Source of the DNA: Duncaniella muris
GTDB lineage: Bacteria; Bacteroidota; Bacteroidia; Bacteroidales; Muribaculaceae
Assembly (NCBI RefSeq): GCF_003024805.1
Contig: NZ_PUEC01000027.1
Coordinates: forward strand, 1-47,629
Reading direction: 5' to 3'
DNA length: 47,629 nt
Shown: positions 16,057 to 25,536 of the stretch, one piece after another
Layout of the letters: each line of letters starts with the position of its first letter
Numbering within the stretch: position 1 is the stretch's first letter
Position numbers and translations under genes: made by a program
The notes under the pieces: model-generated
Database searches by the model: none
What the model saw: the letters and a program-made list of their open reading frames with translations, nothing else
Told to the model about the DNA's origin: nothing

Positions 16057-16980
16057 TAAATATTACATATCTGTTTAACTTAATTATTTGTAATCCGCAA
16101 AACATAAAGTGCAAAACGGAACACGCCGCTAAAAATTAGGTCCTCTGCCAAGTTGTTGATTATAAAGTCTATACCGAGCATGCCTTTTAAAGACACTTAT
16201 ATGGCGTAAAATCGGCAGTTCCTATCTATCATATTTATAATCAGTGTAATAGATGATTCTGATTTTTTGACAGTTCCAAGTAGTGTGACAAAATAAAACG
16301 AAACGTGAGAAAATTGGGGTTGCGTTCCATTTGGGAACATTCGACTTTTTGACCAATTCTAAAAAGTCGGAGGAACGGTAAAATCCGCTCCTCCTTCTGC
16401 AACGAATCGGTAGTCATTAGCTACGGAATCGTTATTTTGCCACACGGCTTGAAGTTGTCGCGCCTTTTCGGTGGTCTTACTTTGCAAAGGTAATAAAACT
16501 TCCAATGCAATCAAATAGACGGCGAGAGGATTATTATAGCTCCTCACGCCGTCTATCCGCAAAATAGGTTCAAAATAGAAGCCCTCCGGGCGGCGCTTAG
16601 GTCTAAATTGCCAGCTTGCCATCCCCGGAGGGCTGTTATATCATATAAACGCGCTTCGCTTCAAATAATTGTACAAAGTCCGTTCCACTATGCCGAAGTG
16701 GCTGAGCCTACCAATCCGTACCAGCGTGAGCCGTTAAGTTCTCGCATAGTAATCGGAGTGTGCGGAGCCACTCCACCCGGAGGCTTTCGCGCCGCAGGTC
16801 CCAAACTCTAAAAGATCAGCCGGCAGTCATAATTTATGTTATGCTGTCGGCTGTCTTTCGTTTTGAAGCAATATTTATCGATTTTTCAAACGATATTACA
16901 TAGTAGACATTCCTGCGCTTCGACGAAATACCATGCATCGTGTGAAGTATCTTCTTATGCAAACGCTCAGCTATAACTAT
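16057..16980. other. Gene-poor stretch with hairpins, probable element remnant
   Basis: No secure gene. A minus-strand frame at 16359-16622 (87 codons, MASWQFRPKRRPEGFYFEPI and on) has a TACCTTTG box inside it, so only its second half or nothing may be transcribed. I recognise no family. A ten-bp inverted repeat GCCCTCCGGG (16581-16590) / CCCGGAGGGC (16624-16633) overlaps the start of that frame. A plus-strand frame at 16608-16811 is equally anonymous. The stretch ends with the terminator at 16818-16862. It resembles regulatory or junction DNA of a mobile element. Confidence 0.35.
16818..16862 (+). terminator. Intrinsic terminator-like hairpin
   Basis: AGCCGGCAGTCATAA pairs with TTATGCTGTCGGCT around a short loop, with one or two mismatches, and is followed by GTCTTTCGTTTT. 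It lies 118 bases before the end of the haem operon, which arrives from the other side. It would end plus-strand transcription from the resistance genes or the small frame at 16608. Confidence 0.6.
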
Positions 16981-17310
16981 TTATTCGGGTACGTAAATGA
17001 TGTCTCCGTTTTCAAGTTCGTAGGCTGTTCCAACTCTTTTCCCTTTGTTACCGGAAGAGTTTTGCTCTTCCGAAGGTGTATAACGATTTATTTTTTCGCC
17101 TTCTTTTGTAATGATTTCCATATTCTCTTTACCGGGATTTTTCACCATTGTAAAATCCTCCTGAGAAAACATTTCGGTCATATTATAACGACTGACAAGA
17201 GCAACCATCAGAGCTACGGCAAACACCATTGCCACATCAAAAAGATTGCTCACGACGCTCATAGGATCAGAATCCTCTCCGCGCCGGAGTATAGAACGTC
17301 TTCGTGCCAT
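16981..17310 (-). CDS. hmuV: HmuV-like DUF2149 small membrane protein
   Basis: 109 residues. Basic N-terminus (MARRRSILRRGEDSDP), one transmembrane helix (about 22-42, NLFDVAMVFAVALMVALVS), then a soluble part ending ELENGDIIYVPE. This is the DUF2149 layout, which recalls ExbD/TolR: one helix plus a periplasmic domain. In the Hmu operons of Bacteroidales it is the last gene, behind the ExbB-like gene, and probably forms a proton-driven unit with it. Its ATG overlaps the preceding stop by one base (TAATG). Confidence 0.8.
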   Translation of the reverse strand: MARRRSILRRGEDSDPMSVVSNLFDVAMVFAVALMVALVSRYNMTEMFSQEDFTMVKNPGKENMEIITKEGEKINRYTPSEEQNSSGNKGKRVGTAYELENGDIIYVPE

Positions 17311-17903
17311 TATTTTTTCTCTTTGAGTGTTTGAACAATGAAGTCAAGAATCATGAGATTATGCAACGCCCAGCGTTCCTTAGCCTGCTGTGTTACAAAT
17401 CCTATAGCACTTACCACAAGCCCAACCACAGTTGTAGCAAAAGCTACCTGCATATTGTATGCCATAGAAGCTATATCTCCTGTAGCGAGACCTACGAGTG
17501 CCGGTCCCATCGGAATCAGTGTCCCCATAAGACCAAGTATCGGGCCCATTTTAGTAAGAATCTTAGATGTCGCGATGTTTTTCTCTGCGGTAAGCTCGTA
17601 TTCTGAAACGAGCATATCCAATCTCGCAGGGCTATCTGCTGATTTATAGATTTCATTCAGATAGTTGATGACCAAGATCCCTTTCCTCTCTGAAAAAGAT
17701 GCAAGAAAATCAGTAATGTTTGAAAGATTGAGGTCCTTGACTTTCTCATCCAACATTGTTGCGGTTTTCTTTTCTGTCATATACTGTCCGAAGAATCCGC
17801 CTATGAGGATTATTGACCTTATGAAGAAATAGATTAGCAATACGATGACAGGCACAAGCAGTCCCGTCGAAATCCAGTAGAGGATATTAGAAATTACGTT
17901 CAT
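17310..17903 (-). CDS. hmuU: HmuU-like MotA/TolQ/ExbB proton-channel protein
   Basis: 197 residues with three membrane helices (about 10-35, 105-135 and 150-172). The segment ILTKMGPILGLMGTLIPMGPALVGLATGDIASMAYNMQVAFATTVVGLVV is the family's two-helix core: the G-P-x-L-G-L-x-G-T motif and the Ala/Thr-rich third helix. It should form an inner-membrane proton channel. Placed between hmuT and hmuV behind the chelatase gene, it probably supplies energy to HmuS or to haem transfer. The start overlaps the preceding stop (ATGA). Confidence 0.87.
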   Translation of the reverse strand: MNVISNILYWISTGLLVPVIVLLIYFFIRSIILIGGFFGQYMTEKKTATMLDEKVKDLNLSNITDFLASFSERKGILVINYLNEIYKSADSPARLDMLVSEYELTAEKNIATSKILTKMGPILGLMGTLIPMGPALVGLATGDIASMAYNMQVAFATTVVGLVVSAIGFVTQQAKERWALHNLMILDFIVQTLKEKK

Positions 17904-18583
17904 GATTGTTTATAGTGTTTATTTTGATTTTTACGAAATAGCAAGTACCCTAAAATACTGCCGGTTACAGCGATTCCAATAATTGCCAATAAAGAATTAA
18001 TGTTAACCTCATTTACACCGGCTGTTGCAGTCCGACCATTTACGGTAGCTATAATTCCAAGAAGCCCAATGATACAGTTAATGTAGAAAATCAGTTCGAG
18101 CCGTTCTGACTTTTCAGGAAGTAAGTATCTTACGCCATAAGCAAGCAATGGAATCATAATCACTATTGCTATCCCCAGACAGTAGCCAAGATTGTCAAAA
18201 TCCATTCCGGCATTAGAGAATATAATTTGGACGAGCAGATAAAATGCTACGGGGAATATAAGCAAACCGGGAATATACAGAAGCAGACTCTTTATAATTC
18301 TACCCTTGAGTTTATCCGGTTTATTAATCATAAATAGGCAAAATGCAATCTGTAATGTAACGTCAATCGTGAGGATTACCGCCAGGTAAAGCATCAAGTC
18401 CGGAGTCTGTAGCCATTCTGAAATCTGTATTTTCGACTGGCTGATTGCAATATCTGTAGTTGATATGGTAGCAAATGCCAGACTCACGGCTTCGGCTATC
18501 ATTTGCCATGGGCGCATGAAGGTCAGTTTGAGCACGAAGCTCAAACCGACCATAAACATGATGAGAATAACAACCGTCTCCAT
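17900..18583 (-). CDS. hmuT: HmuT-like polytopic membrane protein
   Basis: 227 residues with about six hydrophobic helices and a basic C-terminus (FRKNQNKHYKQS). No catalytic motif is visible. It occupies the position of hmuT, between the CobN-like gene and the ExbB-like gene, and its ATG shares one base with the hmuS stop (TAATG). Function is unknown. A membrane scaffold or haem/iron conduit for the HmuS complex is the simplest idea. The assignment rests on operon order, not on a recognised domain. Confidence 0.6.
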   Translation of the reverse strand: METVVILIMFMVGLSFVLKLTFMRPWQMIAEAVSLAFATISTTDIAISQSKIQISEWLQTPDLMLYLAVILTIDVTLQIAFCLFMINKPDKLKGRIIKSLLLYIPGLLIFPVAFYLLVQIIFSNAGMDFDNLGYCLGIAIVIMIPLLAYGVRYLLPEKSERLELIFYINCIIGLLGIIATVNGRTATAGVNEVNINSLLAIIGIAVTGSILGYLLFRKNQNKHYKQS

Positions 18584-21500
18584 TACTTATTCAAATTTCT
18601 GCGACGTCTTATGACAAGGAACACGATAAGAGCACATATCGCGACTATTCCGAGCACAAGTCCGCTATTAATGCGACGTGTGACCTTATCGATGTTGTTT
18701 AGTTCGTCTTTCTTCATTACTACTCCATCATCGCCCCCGGCATTTTCCGCACGAATATTGCTGATGGAATTGTTATATGCATCGGCAGTAGCCTTGTCAA
18801 CATTTGACGCGATATACTCACGGAGTTTGGTGTTGTTACATACAAATCCGGAGCAAGAGGGCTGATACTCGTTTACGACTTCCGTATGAAGTTTGGCCAG
18901 CGCAGAAAGCTGTTCGTCTGTAGCAGTCCACATTCCTTTTCGCGCAGTCTCCATCATTACAGCCGTAATTTCTTCTATGGCTGCGGGATTGACAGACTTG
19001 AAATAATCTATTGTTCCGAGATTATGCTTGTCAGCGATGTATGTGTCGTAGATGTCGTTCCATAATTCGTTGTCAATGACATCAGGTTTCATCACATTCC
19101 AGCCGTATGTGTTCCTTACGACATCAGCAATTCCTGAGGCATCCCCGGCACCGCCATTCATTTTTTCCTTGATGTATGTCGGATTGAGGATGGTTGTCCT
19201 GCTTTCTACGCCGATAGCTTCTTTTACTTCCTGCATTTTTGCATGACTGCGATTTCGGTAATCGGCAAGGTAAGCATCCGGGTCTTTACCTGTTACGTTA
19301 CGTACAGCGAGATTCATACCACCCATGAACTCATACACGTGATCGAGACTTAGCGCACCCCAAGTATTACTCTGTCGAGGCTGAACTACCACATCGGTAC
19401 GGGTCAAAGCTGCCTCAAATGCGAAATCACGCATTTTTTCCCAATCTTTCTCTGAGCCGTAAGAAGCTCCCATATTATGGATATAAGTCTCGGCTATCTG
19501 AGTCTCGTCATCCCATCTGTCTCCAGCCTCAACCATTTCCTGTATTCCACTTCCATAGTTCCCATCTACACCTCCAAACACTCTTGCAGTTGACATCTCA
19601 CGAGCCTCTTTGGGTGATACTCCTTTATCTACAAGATGCTTTTCGGATTCAACTACACCTTCCGAAACGTAGTTGGGATATTTGTCATCCTTTGCCTGTG
19701 ATGCCATTTCTACTGCTCTTGTAATCAGAAATAATCTGGAAGCTGCCAGATCCCGTAATTGTCCGGAGGTCTGGACTACAACATCAATTCGCGGACGTCC
19801 AAGTTCTTCAGACGGTATAAGTCGCAAATCTGTGACACGTCCGAAAGGATCCCTCAGCGGTTCAACACCAAGCATATATAGAATCTGGGCTATTGTAGCG
19901 CCCTCGGTTTCGATAAATTCACTGCTCCACAATGTATAACTGACCTTTCGAGGCAGTGAATCGTTGTGGGCCTCACGATACATTTTGAGAGTATTATCTG
20001 CCAGAGTTTTTCCCTTTTCCCATGCTACAGCCGAAGGCGTTTCTTCTGCATTTATAGCAAACATATTTCTTCCGGTCGGCAAAACCAATGGATTGAGAAC
20101 CGGGTCGCCGCCTGATGTCGGGGCGATAAAACCGCCATTCAAAGCATTGATAACCGATGCCAATTCATATTCGGGGCTGTTGGCCAACGCTTCGGCATAA
20201 AGACTGACATTCCTGACAGCGCGTTCAATCTCCATTATTGCCGTCGCATTATCTATCTCCTCTTTAGTATATTTTTGTGCTGACATTGTCATGGCTTTCG
20301 AAGTAGCTGTACCTTTATCTTTTGACTTTGATGAATTTCGCTTCATGGCGGCGCTCATTTTTGCAATGGCAGTGGAATCTGCTCCCATTTTCTTTGCCAT
20401 TTCAATAGCTTTCTCCGGTGACATACCGGTGGCATTCATCATTTTCTTCATTTTGGTAGAGGGACTTTCTTTTCTTTCAGACAACTTTGCAGTTGGAGCG
20501 GCTACCGGCATAGATGACCCCATTACCATCATCTTGGAGAATAGGTCTTTTGAACCATTGAGGTCTTCAGTAATTGCTCTGGCACTTTGCAAATCATCCA
20601 TTGAAATGCCGGCAATTTTACAAATCTCGATATCAGTGGCAACTCGATTCTCTGAAAGTATGTTTGCGACAAGTGTGCGGGCCGGTGTCAAATATCTACC
20701 GGTGAATGCCAGTCCTTCAGACTTATTGCCTTTTATCCTGCCACGTTGTTTGTCGAGAGAAAGCAGGCTGTACGCTATCGGGTCAACAGTCATCGCCAAC
20801 ACGGTCGATTTTAGTTTATCCTTATCGTATGGTATTCCCATGACATAGAGTGCGCCTGTAATTTTTTCATTGGCAAGTTCCTCCGCAAAACTCTCTATTC
20901 GGGAAATTTCACTTGCTGAGTAGGGTTTTGAAATAAGGCTGTCCAATCGCAATTCTCTATGTATTCCAAGCTCTACAACATACTTTTTCACGAGTCGTGA
21001 GGCCGGATCAAGACGACTGTTGTCAGGATTATCTGATTCGACTTCTTTATTATAGGATGCTATTGCATCAGTCAGATTTTTGTAAATGCCACGTACATTG
21101 CTTTCCATGAATGGAGGGGTAAGATAGTTTATGATTCCGGCATAGCTTCGGCGTTTTGCCATCATCGCTTCACCTACATTACTTGTGGAATAGATATAAA
21201 AATGAGGTATTGTGCCGACCAGTCTGTCTGACCAGTCACGACTGCTGAGTGCCACCTGCTTTCTCGGTGTAAACTCCAGTGAACCGTGTGCTCCAAAATG
21301 GATGATTGCATCGGCATTAAAGCCGTTACGTGCCCAAAGATAAGAAGCGACGTAAGCATGAGGGGGTGCCATATCCGTACCATGGACAATTTTGAAATCA
21401 TCATCTCCAAGTCCGGCTGCCGTCTGAGGAATAAGGACAATATTGCCGAATTGAAGTCTGGCAAGTGCAAGATCTCCGTTGTCTGTCTTAAGACCATGAC

Positions 21501-22914
21501 CGGGAAACTCACCATCAACAGCTGTTATCTCTTCCGACATTTCTTGACCGAGATCATTTACAGCCCATTTTTCATAATCGGAGCGGGTTATAATCTCAGG
21601 ATTGGCTTTTTTGACAAAATCAGACATTGCCCCTGTCGCGTAATTTCCGAATACCCGACCACGGTCATTGATCAATTTCTCAAACACTGCGAGTGATGAA
21701 GGAAGGTTATCCACTTTATATCCTTCCTGTTTGAGCCGGTTGAGCATATTGTATAAAGAGGGTGCGACCTCCAATCCTTCGGCGACAAGAGAATTTTGTC
21801 CGGGGCCTTTGAAGTAGAAAATTACAACTTTCTTCTCTCTATTGTACTTATGCCTTAGACTCACATAATTATTGACAGTCTCAACGAATTCAGTCAGTCG
21901 TTCAGGAATAGCTTTTATCACCGGCACTCCGTCGGTACCTTCAAACTGTGCAAATAGGGCGTAAGGTCTTATAGCACCATCAATCTCGGGAGTCACGATA
22001 CTCTGGGACATGAAACCGCCGTTCATACCCATCTTGTCATCCATCCATTCATCATAATCGCGATTGACATTCAATGGCGAAAACAGAGGTATATTCTTTT
22101 CTTTCAGATACTCCACGACGACATCGCCCATCCTTCCGTGAGCCATGTTTATCATTGCCGATGGGGAGATACTGTCTGTTATTCCGTTGTTGATTGCCTT
22201 CTGGATATTTGAAATGGGGTAAACGATGTTGCCTGTTGATTCCAATTCGGCTATCAATTCATCGGGGACCCCCATCTGTCCGGTCAGAATAATTTCAGGA
22301 GAGTTGGATTTAAGCAAATTGTTTTCATTTAGGAAGTTCCTATATTCAGACAATGAATCGAAATATAACATTTCATTGTCAGGATCCTTGAGGTCTTGGT
22401 GATAAAACATTCCGCTTGGTGCCTGTTTGGGGTCGCTGATTTCGCCAATAAATAGTTTTTTGCCATCTATATATTTTCTTACATAGTTGAGCATACTTCT
22501 ATAATTCGTACGACCACCGCCTTGAAGATACTGTTTCAGAAATTCCGTGTCAACGGAATCGATTGATACGATATAATTGTCGGGATTTGTGGCGGCTGTC
22601 GTTATTACAGGTGTGCCGGACTCCGCTGCCTTTGACAATGACTCACGCTGCTCCTCGGTGATTCTCAATCCCATTCCATTGACAAATACCATGTCGAATT
22701 TAGAGGCATTTTCTAAATCTTCGACATCAAGATTTTCTATCTTAATGAAAGAGTTATCATTGGCTTTACCGATTTCTCCGAGAGTGATTGGCTGATAGTT
22801 TACGAACGCTATTTTTGTGGATGATGCCATACTTCTCCACGCAACAATAGCAACGGTAATTAAAATCACCACTGCTACTGATGCAAGAATTATTTTTTTT
22901 CTTGTCATTTTCAT
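18583..22914 (-). CDS. hmuS: HmuS-like CobN/BchH-type chelatase-family protein, membrane-anchored
   Basis: 1443 residues. An N-terminal membrane helix (about 8-26), a large CobN/magnesium-chelatase-H-like body with the stretches HFGAHGSLEFTPRKQVALSS, GGFIAPTSGGDPVLNPLVLP-TGRN and RVFGGVDGNYGSGIQEM, and a C-terminal helix (about 1417-1437) followed by RRRRNLNK. Cobaltochelatase CobN is usually soluble; the two anchors are typical of HmuS, which is reported to act on haem, probably removing iron. A Met/Lys-rich insert lies at about residues 795-880. Its start overlaps the hmuR stop (ATGA). The domain assignment is strong; the direction of the reaction is from literature on homologues. Confidence 0.85.
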   Translation of the reverse strand: MKMTRKKIILASVAVVILITVAIVAWRSMASSTKIAFVNYQPITLGEIGKANDNSFIKIENLDVEDLENASKFDMVFVNGMGLRITEEQRESLSKAAESGTPVITTAATNPDNYIVSIDSVDTEFLKQYLQGGGRTNYRSMLNYVRKYIDGKKLFIGEISDPKQAPSGMFYHQDLKDPDNEMLYFDSLSEYRNFLNENNLLKSNSPEIILTGQMGVPDELIAELESTGNIVYPISNIQKAINNGITDSISPSAMINMAHGRMGDVVVEYLKEKNIPLFSPLNVNRDYDEWMDDKMGMNGGFMSQSIVTPEIDGAIRPYALFAQFEGTDGVPVIKAIPERLTEFVETVNNYVSLRHKYNREKKVVIFYFKGPGQNSLVAEGLEVAPSLYNMLNRLKQEGYKVDNLPSSLAVFEKLINDRGRVFGNYATGAMSDFVKKANPEIITRSDYEKWAVNDLGQEMSEEITAVDGEFPGHGLKTDNGDLALARLQFGNIVLIPQTAAGLGDDDFKIVHGTDMAPPHAYVASYLWARNGFNADAIIHFGAHGSLEFTPRKQVALSSRDWSDRLVGTIPHFYIYSTSNVGEAMMAKRRSYAGIINYLTPPFMESNVRGIYKNLTDAIASYNKEVESDNPDNSRLDPASRLVKKYVVELGIHRELRLDSLISKPYSASEISRIESFAEELANEKITGALYVMGIPYDKDKLKSTVLAMTVDPIAYSLLSLDKQRGRIKGNKSEGLAFTGRYLTPARTLVANILSENRVATDIEICKIAGISMDDLQSARAITEDLNGSKDLFSKMMVMGSSMPVAAPTAKLSERKESPSTKMKKMMNATGMSPEKAIEMAKKMGADSTAIAKMSAAMKRNSSKSKDKGTATSKAMTMSAQKYTKEEIDNATAIMEIERAVRNVSLYAEALANSPEYELASVINALNGGFIAPTSGGDPVLNPLVLPTGRNMFAINAEETPSAVAWEKGKTLADNTLKMYREAHNDSLPRKVSYTLWSSEFIETEGATIAQILYMLGVEPLRDPFGRVTDLRLIPSEELGRPRIDVVVQTSGQLRDLAASRLFLITRAVEMASQAKDDKYPNYVSEGVVESEKHLVDKGVSPKEAREMSTARVFGGVDGNYGSGIQEMVEAGDRWDDETQIAETYIHNMGASYGSEKDWEKMRDFAFEAALTRTDVVVQPRQSNTWGALSLDHVYEFMGGMNLAVRNVTGKDPDAYLADYRNRSHAKMQEVKEAIGVESRTTILNPTYIKEKMNGGAGDASGIADVVRNTYGWNVMKPDVIDNELWNDIYDTYIADKHNLGTIDYFKSVNPAAIEEITAVMMETARKGMWTATDEQLSALAKLHTEVVNEYQPSCSGFVCNNTKLREYIASNVDKATADAYNNSISNIRAENAGGDDGVVMKKDELNNIDKVTRRINSGLVLGIVAICALIVFLVIRRRRNLNK

Positions 22915-25037
22915 CTGAACATTGTGTCAATATCTAATGATACTCCTATCGACCAAGTCCGTCCAAGCGTAGGAAGTGAGTTCCAGTAATATACTTTAGG
23001 TCGATAGTTCAACAGATTGTCAATTATAAAATTGACATTTATCCCGCGCCATACCTCCTGTTGGAGCGTGAATTTCCAAACAGAATAAGCATTGTCTGTG
23101 TCATACTTTGATTCCGGCTTGGCAAGATACCTTCCGGATATACCGGCATAAAATTTATACGCACTGCATAAGCGTCTTTCATAATCCAGCCTCCAAGTCA
23201 TGGAGTGTGGACGGGGATTGGAAAACTGAGAGTCAACGGTTCTTCCCATTGTATGCAGGTAATTGTAATTCAACGTCATTCCCAATCCCATTTGTAGTCT
23301 GTAACGTGCTGAAATATCTATACCTGCTACTTTTACTCCATCCTCGTTACAATAGATGGCTCCCGGTTCATTGGTCGAATCCCCAGGATAGTCAGTGGTG
23401 GTGATTCGGCTGTCATACCTGTTGAAATAGCCCATTGCATTCATGCTATAGGAACCGGCAAAAATACTGTTACGGATCTGACCATTATGCTCAAGCGCAA
23501 GATTGAAGTTGTGGCTTTTCTCCGGTTTAAGGTTAGGATTGCCATAAATCATTTGTATTCCTGCCATATCGAAATTCATATACATTTCTTTGAGGGTTGG
23601 AGCTCTGAAACCTCCGGCATAGTTAGCCCTCACTGAAAAACGGTTGAATTTGAACATAGTGGCAAGTCGGGCTGTGACCGAATTGTTTTTTGATTCCGAA
23701 AAATAATCCTCACGTACACTTGCTACAATATTCAGCCAAGACAATGGGTTGTAGTCAAACTGAACAAAAGCATCAACTGAAGACTGTGAATGAGTTTCTC
23801 CACTTACGAACTGATAAGTCAGAAGATAATCATTCATGTAGTCGGCTCCAGCCGTTAATACGTTATTCCCAAAGAACTGAGTATATAAAGCGTGAGCGAT
23901 ATGCTGACGATTACTATAGTCATGGTCGTGGGTGCGTCGGTCGTTTACATATCGTTGCTTATCGTACTGGTCGTAGCTGTATGATAATTCAAGAGTCTTT
24001 CCGACTCCTATATTCCATACTCCACGGAGCCCCGCAGTATAGTCAATATAGTGGTCGTCATAATTTATTCGAGTGCTCGTCCTATTGAAATATCCACCTC
24101 TTGCTGTCAAGCGTAATGCATTCGATGGCTGGAAAGACAGTCGTTCCTTGACGTTGAATGTTCGTCCTCCATATAAGTTTTGCAGATTCGATTCGGTATC
24201 AAATGCATCAGTAAGCTTGACAGTTTCAGAAGTATTATACTGAAAGTTTGTGTTTGATGTCCATTTCTCGGAATGAAAGTTAAGGTCTGCGCCTGATCTC
24301 CATTCATTTCCGAGACTTTTATATCTTGAATTGAGATTGATACGCCATGGTTCTTTACTCTCACGGGTGATAAGGTTGACAACGCCACCTACGGCATTGG
24401 CACCATATAACGCAGATGAAGCACCTTTCACAACTTCAACCTGACCGACATTGTCAAGATTGAGTCGGTTGAAGTCAATGTTGTCCATTGTCTCTCCGGC
24501 AAGCCGTTCTCCGTCAACAAGGAACAGAACGGATTTTCCACCAAAGCCACTCATATTTAATGATGTCTCCTGACTCATTGCGTATGTAAATTCAAGTCCC
24601 GGAAGCTCTTCTGTCAGCAAGTCCTGTATATTTGTTGCGTCAGTCTTGCGTATATCATCCGCAGTTATTAATCGTGTGACAACAGGAACATCTTTCAGAG
24701 CCTTTGGTGTACGGGTTGCAGTGACCACTACTTCCTCTAAGGCACCTATATCCGGAGTCATCCGTAACTCATGTTTGCCGGTATTGCTTTTTAATATAAA
24801 CGTCTCTGTAAGGAATCCGATATATGATATTTGAAGCTTTGCAGTGGAGCCTTCTACACTAATACTGAAATCACCATCAGTATTAGTAGTCGTAATCCTA
24901 TCATTGGATGCCTTGACCGTTGCGCCTATCAACGGACTCCCCGTTTCATCGACCACCCGGCCGTTAAAGGTATCGGCGAGTCCGATGAAAGGGAGCGTTA
25001 GTCCGCAGATGGCAAGGAAAATTTTAATTCTTTCCAT
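22911..25037 (-). CDS. hmuR: HmuR-like TonB-dependent haem receptor
   Basis: 708 residues. Signal peptide (about 1-21), carboxypeptidase-regulatory-like domain (about 23-105), TonB box region (EEVVVTATRT), plug (about 115-220, DIRKTDATNIQDLLTEELPG to GANAVGGVVNLITR) and barrel. The FRAP motif at about residue 474 (FRAPTLKEMY) and the NPNL motif at about 498 (YGNPNLKPEKS) are the pair that marks haem receptors. The product would carry haem through the outer membrane with TonB energy. It sits 12 bases behind the calycin-like lipoprotein gene, and its stop overlaps hmuS. Confidence 0.88.
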   Translation of the reverse strand: MERIKIFLAICGLTLPFIGLADTFNGRVVDETGSPLIGATVKASNDRITTTNTDGDFSISVEGSTAKLQISYIGFLTETFILKSNTGKHELRMTPDIGALEEVVVTATRTPKALKDVPVVTRLITADDIRKTDATNIQDLLTEELPGLEFTYAMSQETSLNMSGFGGKSVLFLVDGERLAGETMDNIDFNRLNLDNVGQVEVVKGASSALYGANAVGGVVNLITRESKEPWRINLNSRYKSLGNEWRSGADLNFHSEKWTSNTNFQYNTSETVKLTDAFDTESNLQNLYGGRTFNVKERLSFQPSNALRLTARGGYFNRTSTRINYDDHYIDYTAGLRGVWNIGVGKTLELSYSYDQYDKQRYVNDRRTHDHDYSNRQHIAHALYTQFFGNNVLTAGADYMNDYLLTYQFVSGETHSQSSVDAFVQFDYNPLSWLNIVASVREDYFSESKNNSVTARLATMFKFNRFSVRANYAGGFRAPTLKEMYMNFDMAGIQMIYGNPNLKPEKSHNFNLALEHNGQIRNSIFAGSYSMNAMGYFNRYDSRITTTDYPGDSTNEPGAIYCNEDGVKVAGIDISARYRLQMGLGMTLNYNYLHTMGRTVDSQFSNPRPHSMTWRLDYERRLCSAYKFYAGISGRYLAKPESKYDTDNAYSVWKFTLQQEVWRGINVNFIIDNLLNYRPKVYYWNSLPTLGRTWSIGVSLDIDTMFR

Positions 25038-25049
25038 TGCCGGAGTGAG

Positions 25050-25523
25050 TTACTGTTTCAGAGCTGTTGAAGAACAAATCATCGGCATAGGCATTGCGCC
25101 ATATTGAAGATTGAACTTAAGATTCAGGGTTTTATCCTGAACCGTGCCGGAGAAGGTGCATGTGTAGGATTTTCCTGCATCGGTCTGACCGGTTACTTCT
25201 GTAGTAGCCAGAGTGACCACGCCATTTGCTTCTGTTACTTTTACTCCGGTGAGAGTGATGGACGGCAATGCCATTGGTGCTTCGCCAAAAGCAGGGAGCA
25301 CAACAGAAACAGTTGATTCATCCGTGGCGTTGACAGTGAACGTCTTGTCCTCGAATATCGAAGCACTGCCCATCACTGTACATTCCAGATCACCTGCGTA
25401 TGTACCCTGAATTGTTTTCGCTGCGGGAACCGCAGGCTCGTCTTTCTCGTCGCTGCACGACGAGAATGTTGTCAAGAAGACAACCGCCATCATTGTGGCA
25501 AAAAGAAACTTGATTTGTTTCAT
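25050..25523 (-). CDS. Calycin-like surface lipoprotein in the HmuY position
   Basis: 157 residues with a lipoprotein signal ending FSSC; the Cys is followed by SDEKDE, an acidic pattern that in Bacteroidetes marks export to the cell surface. The rest is a beta-rich domain (IQGTYAGDLECTVMG to NLKFNLQYGAMPMPM) of the calycin-like type, unlike the HmuY fold. It lies directly before hmuR, where classical operons carry hmuY, so it is a candidate haem- or haemoprotein-binding partner. The MPMPM sequence near the C-terminus could offer ligands, but this is speculation. Family assignment was made by eye. Confidence 0.65.
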   Translation of the reverse strand: MKQIKFLFATMMAVVFLTTFSSCSDEKDEPAVPAAKTIQGTYAGDLECTVMGSASIFEDKTFTVNATDESTVSVVLPAFGEAPMALPSITLTGVKVTEANGVVTLATTEVTGQTDAGKSYTCTFSGTVQDKTLNLKFNLQYGAMPMPMICSSTALKQ

Positions 25524-25536
25524 GTGATTAAAAAAA

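Noticed and set aside
16359-16622. Small protein gene on the minus strand
   Set aside because: Kept only as part of the non-coding description: an internal -7 box, overlap with an inverted repeat and no recognised family make it uncertain.
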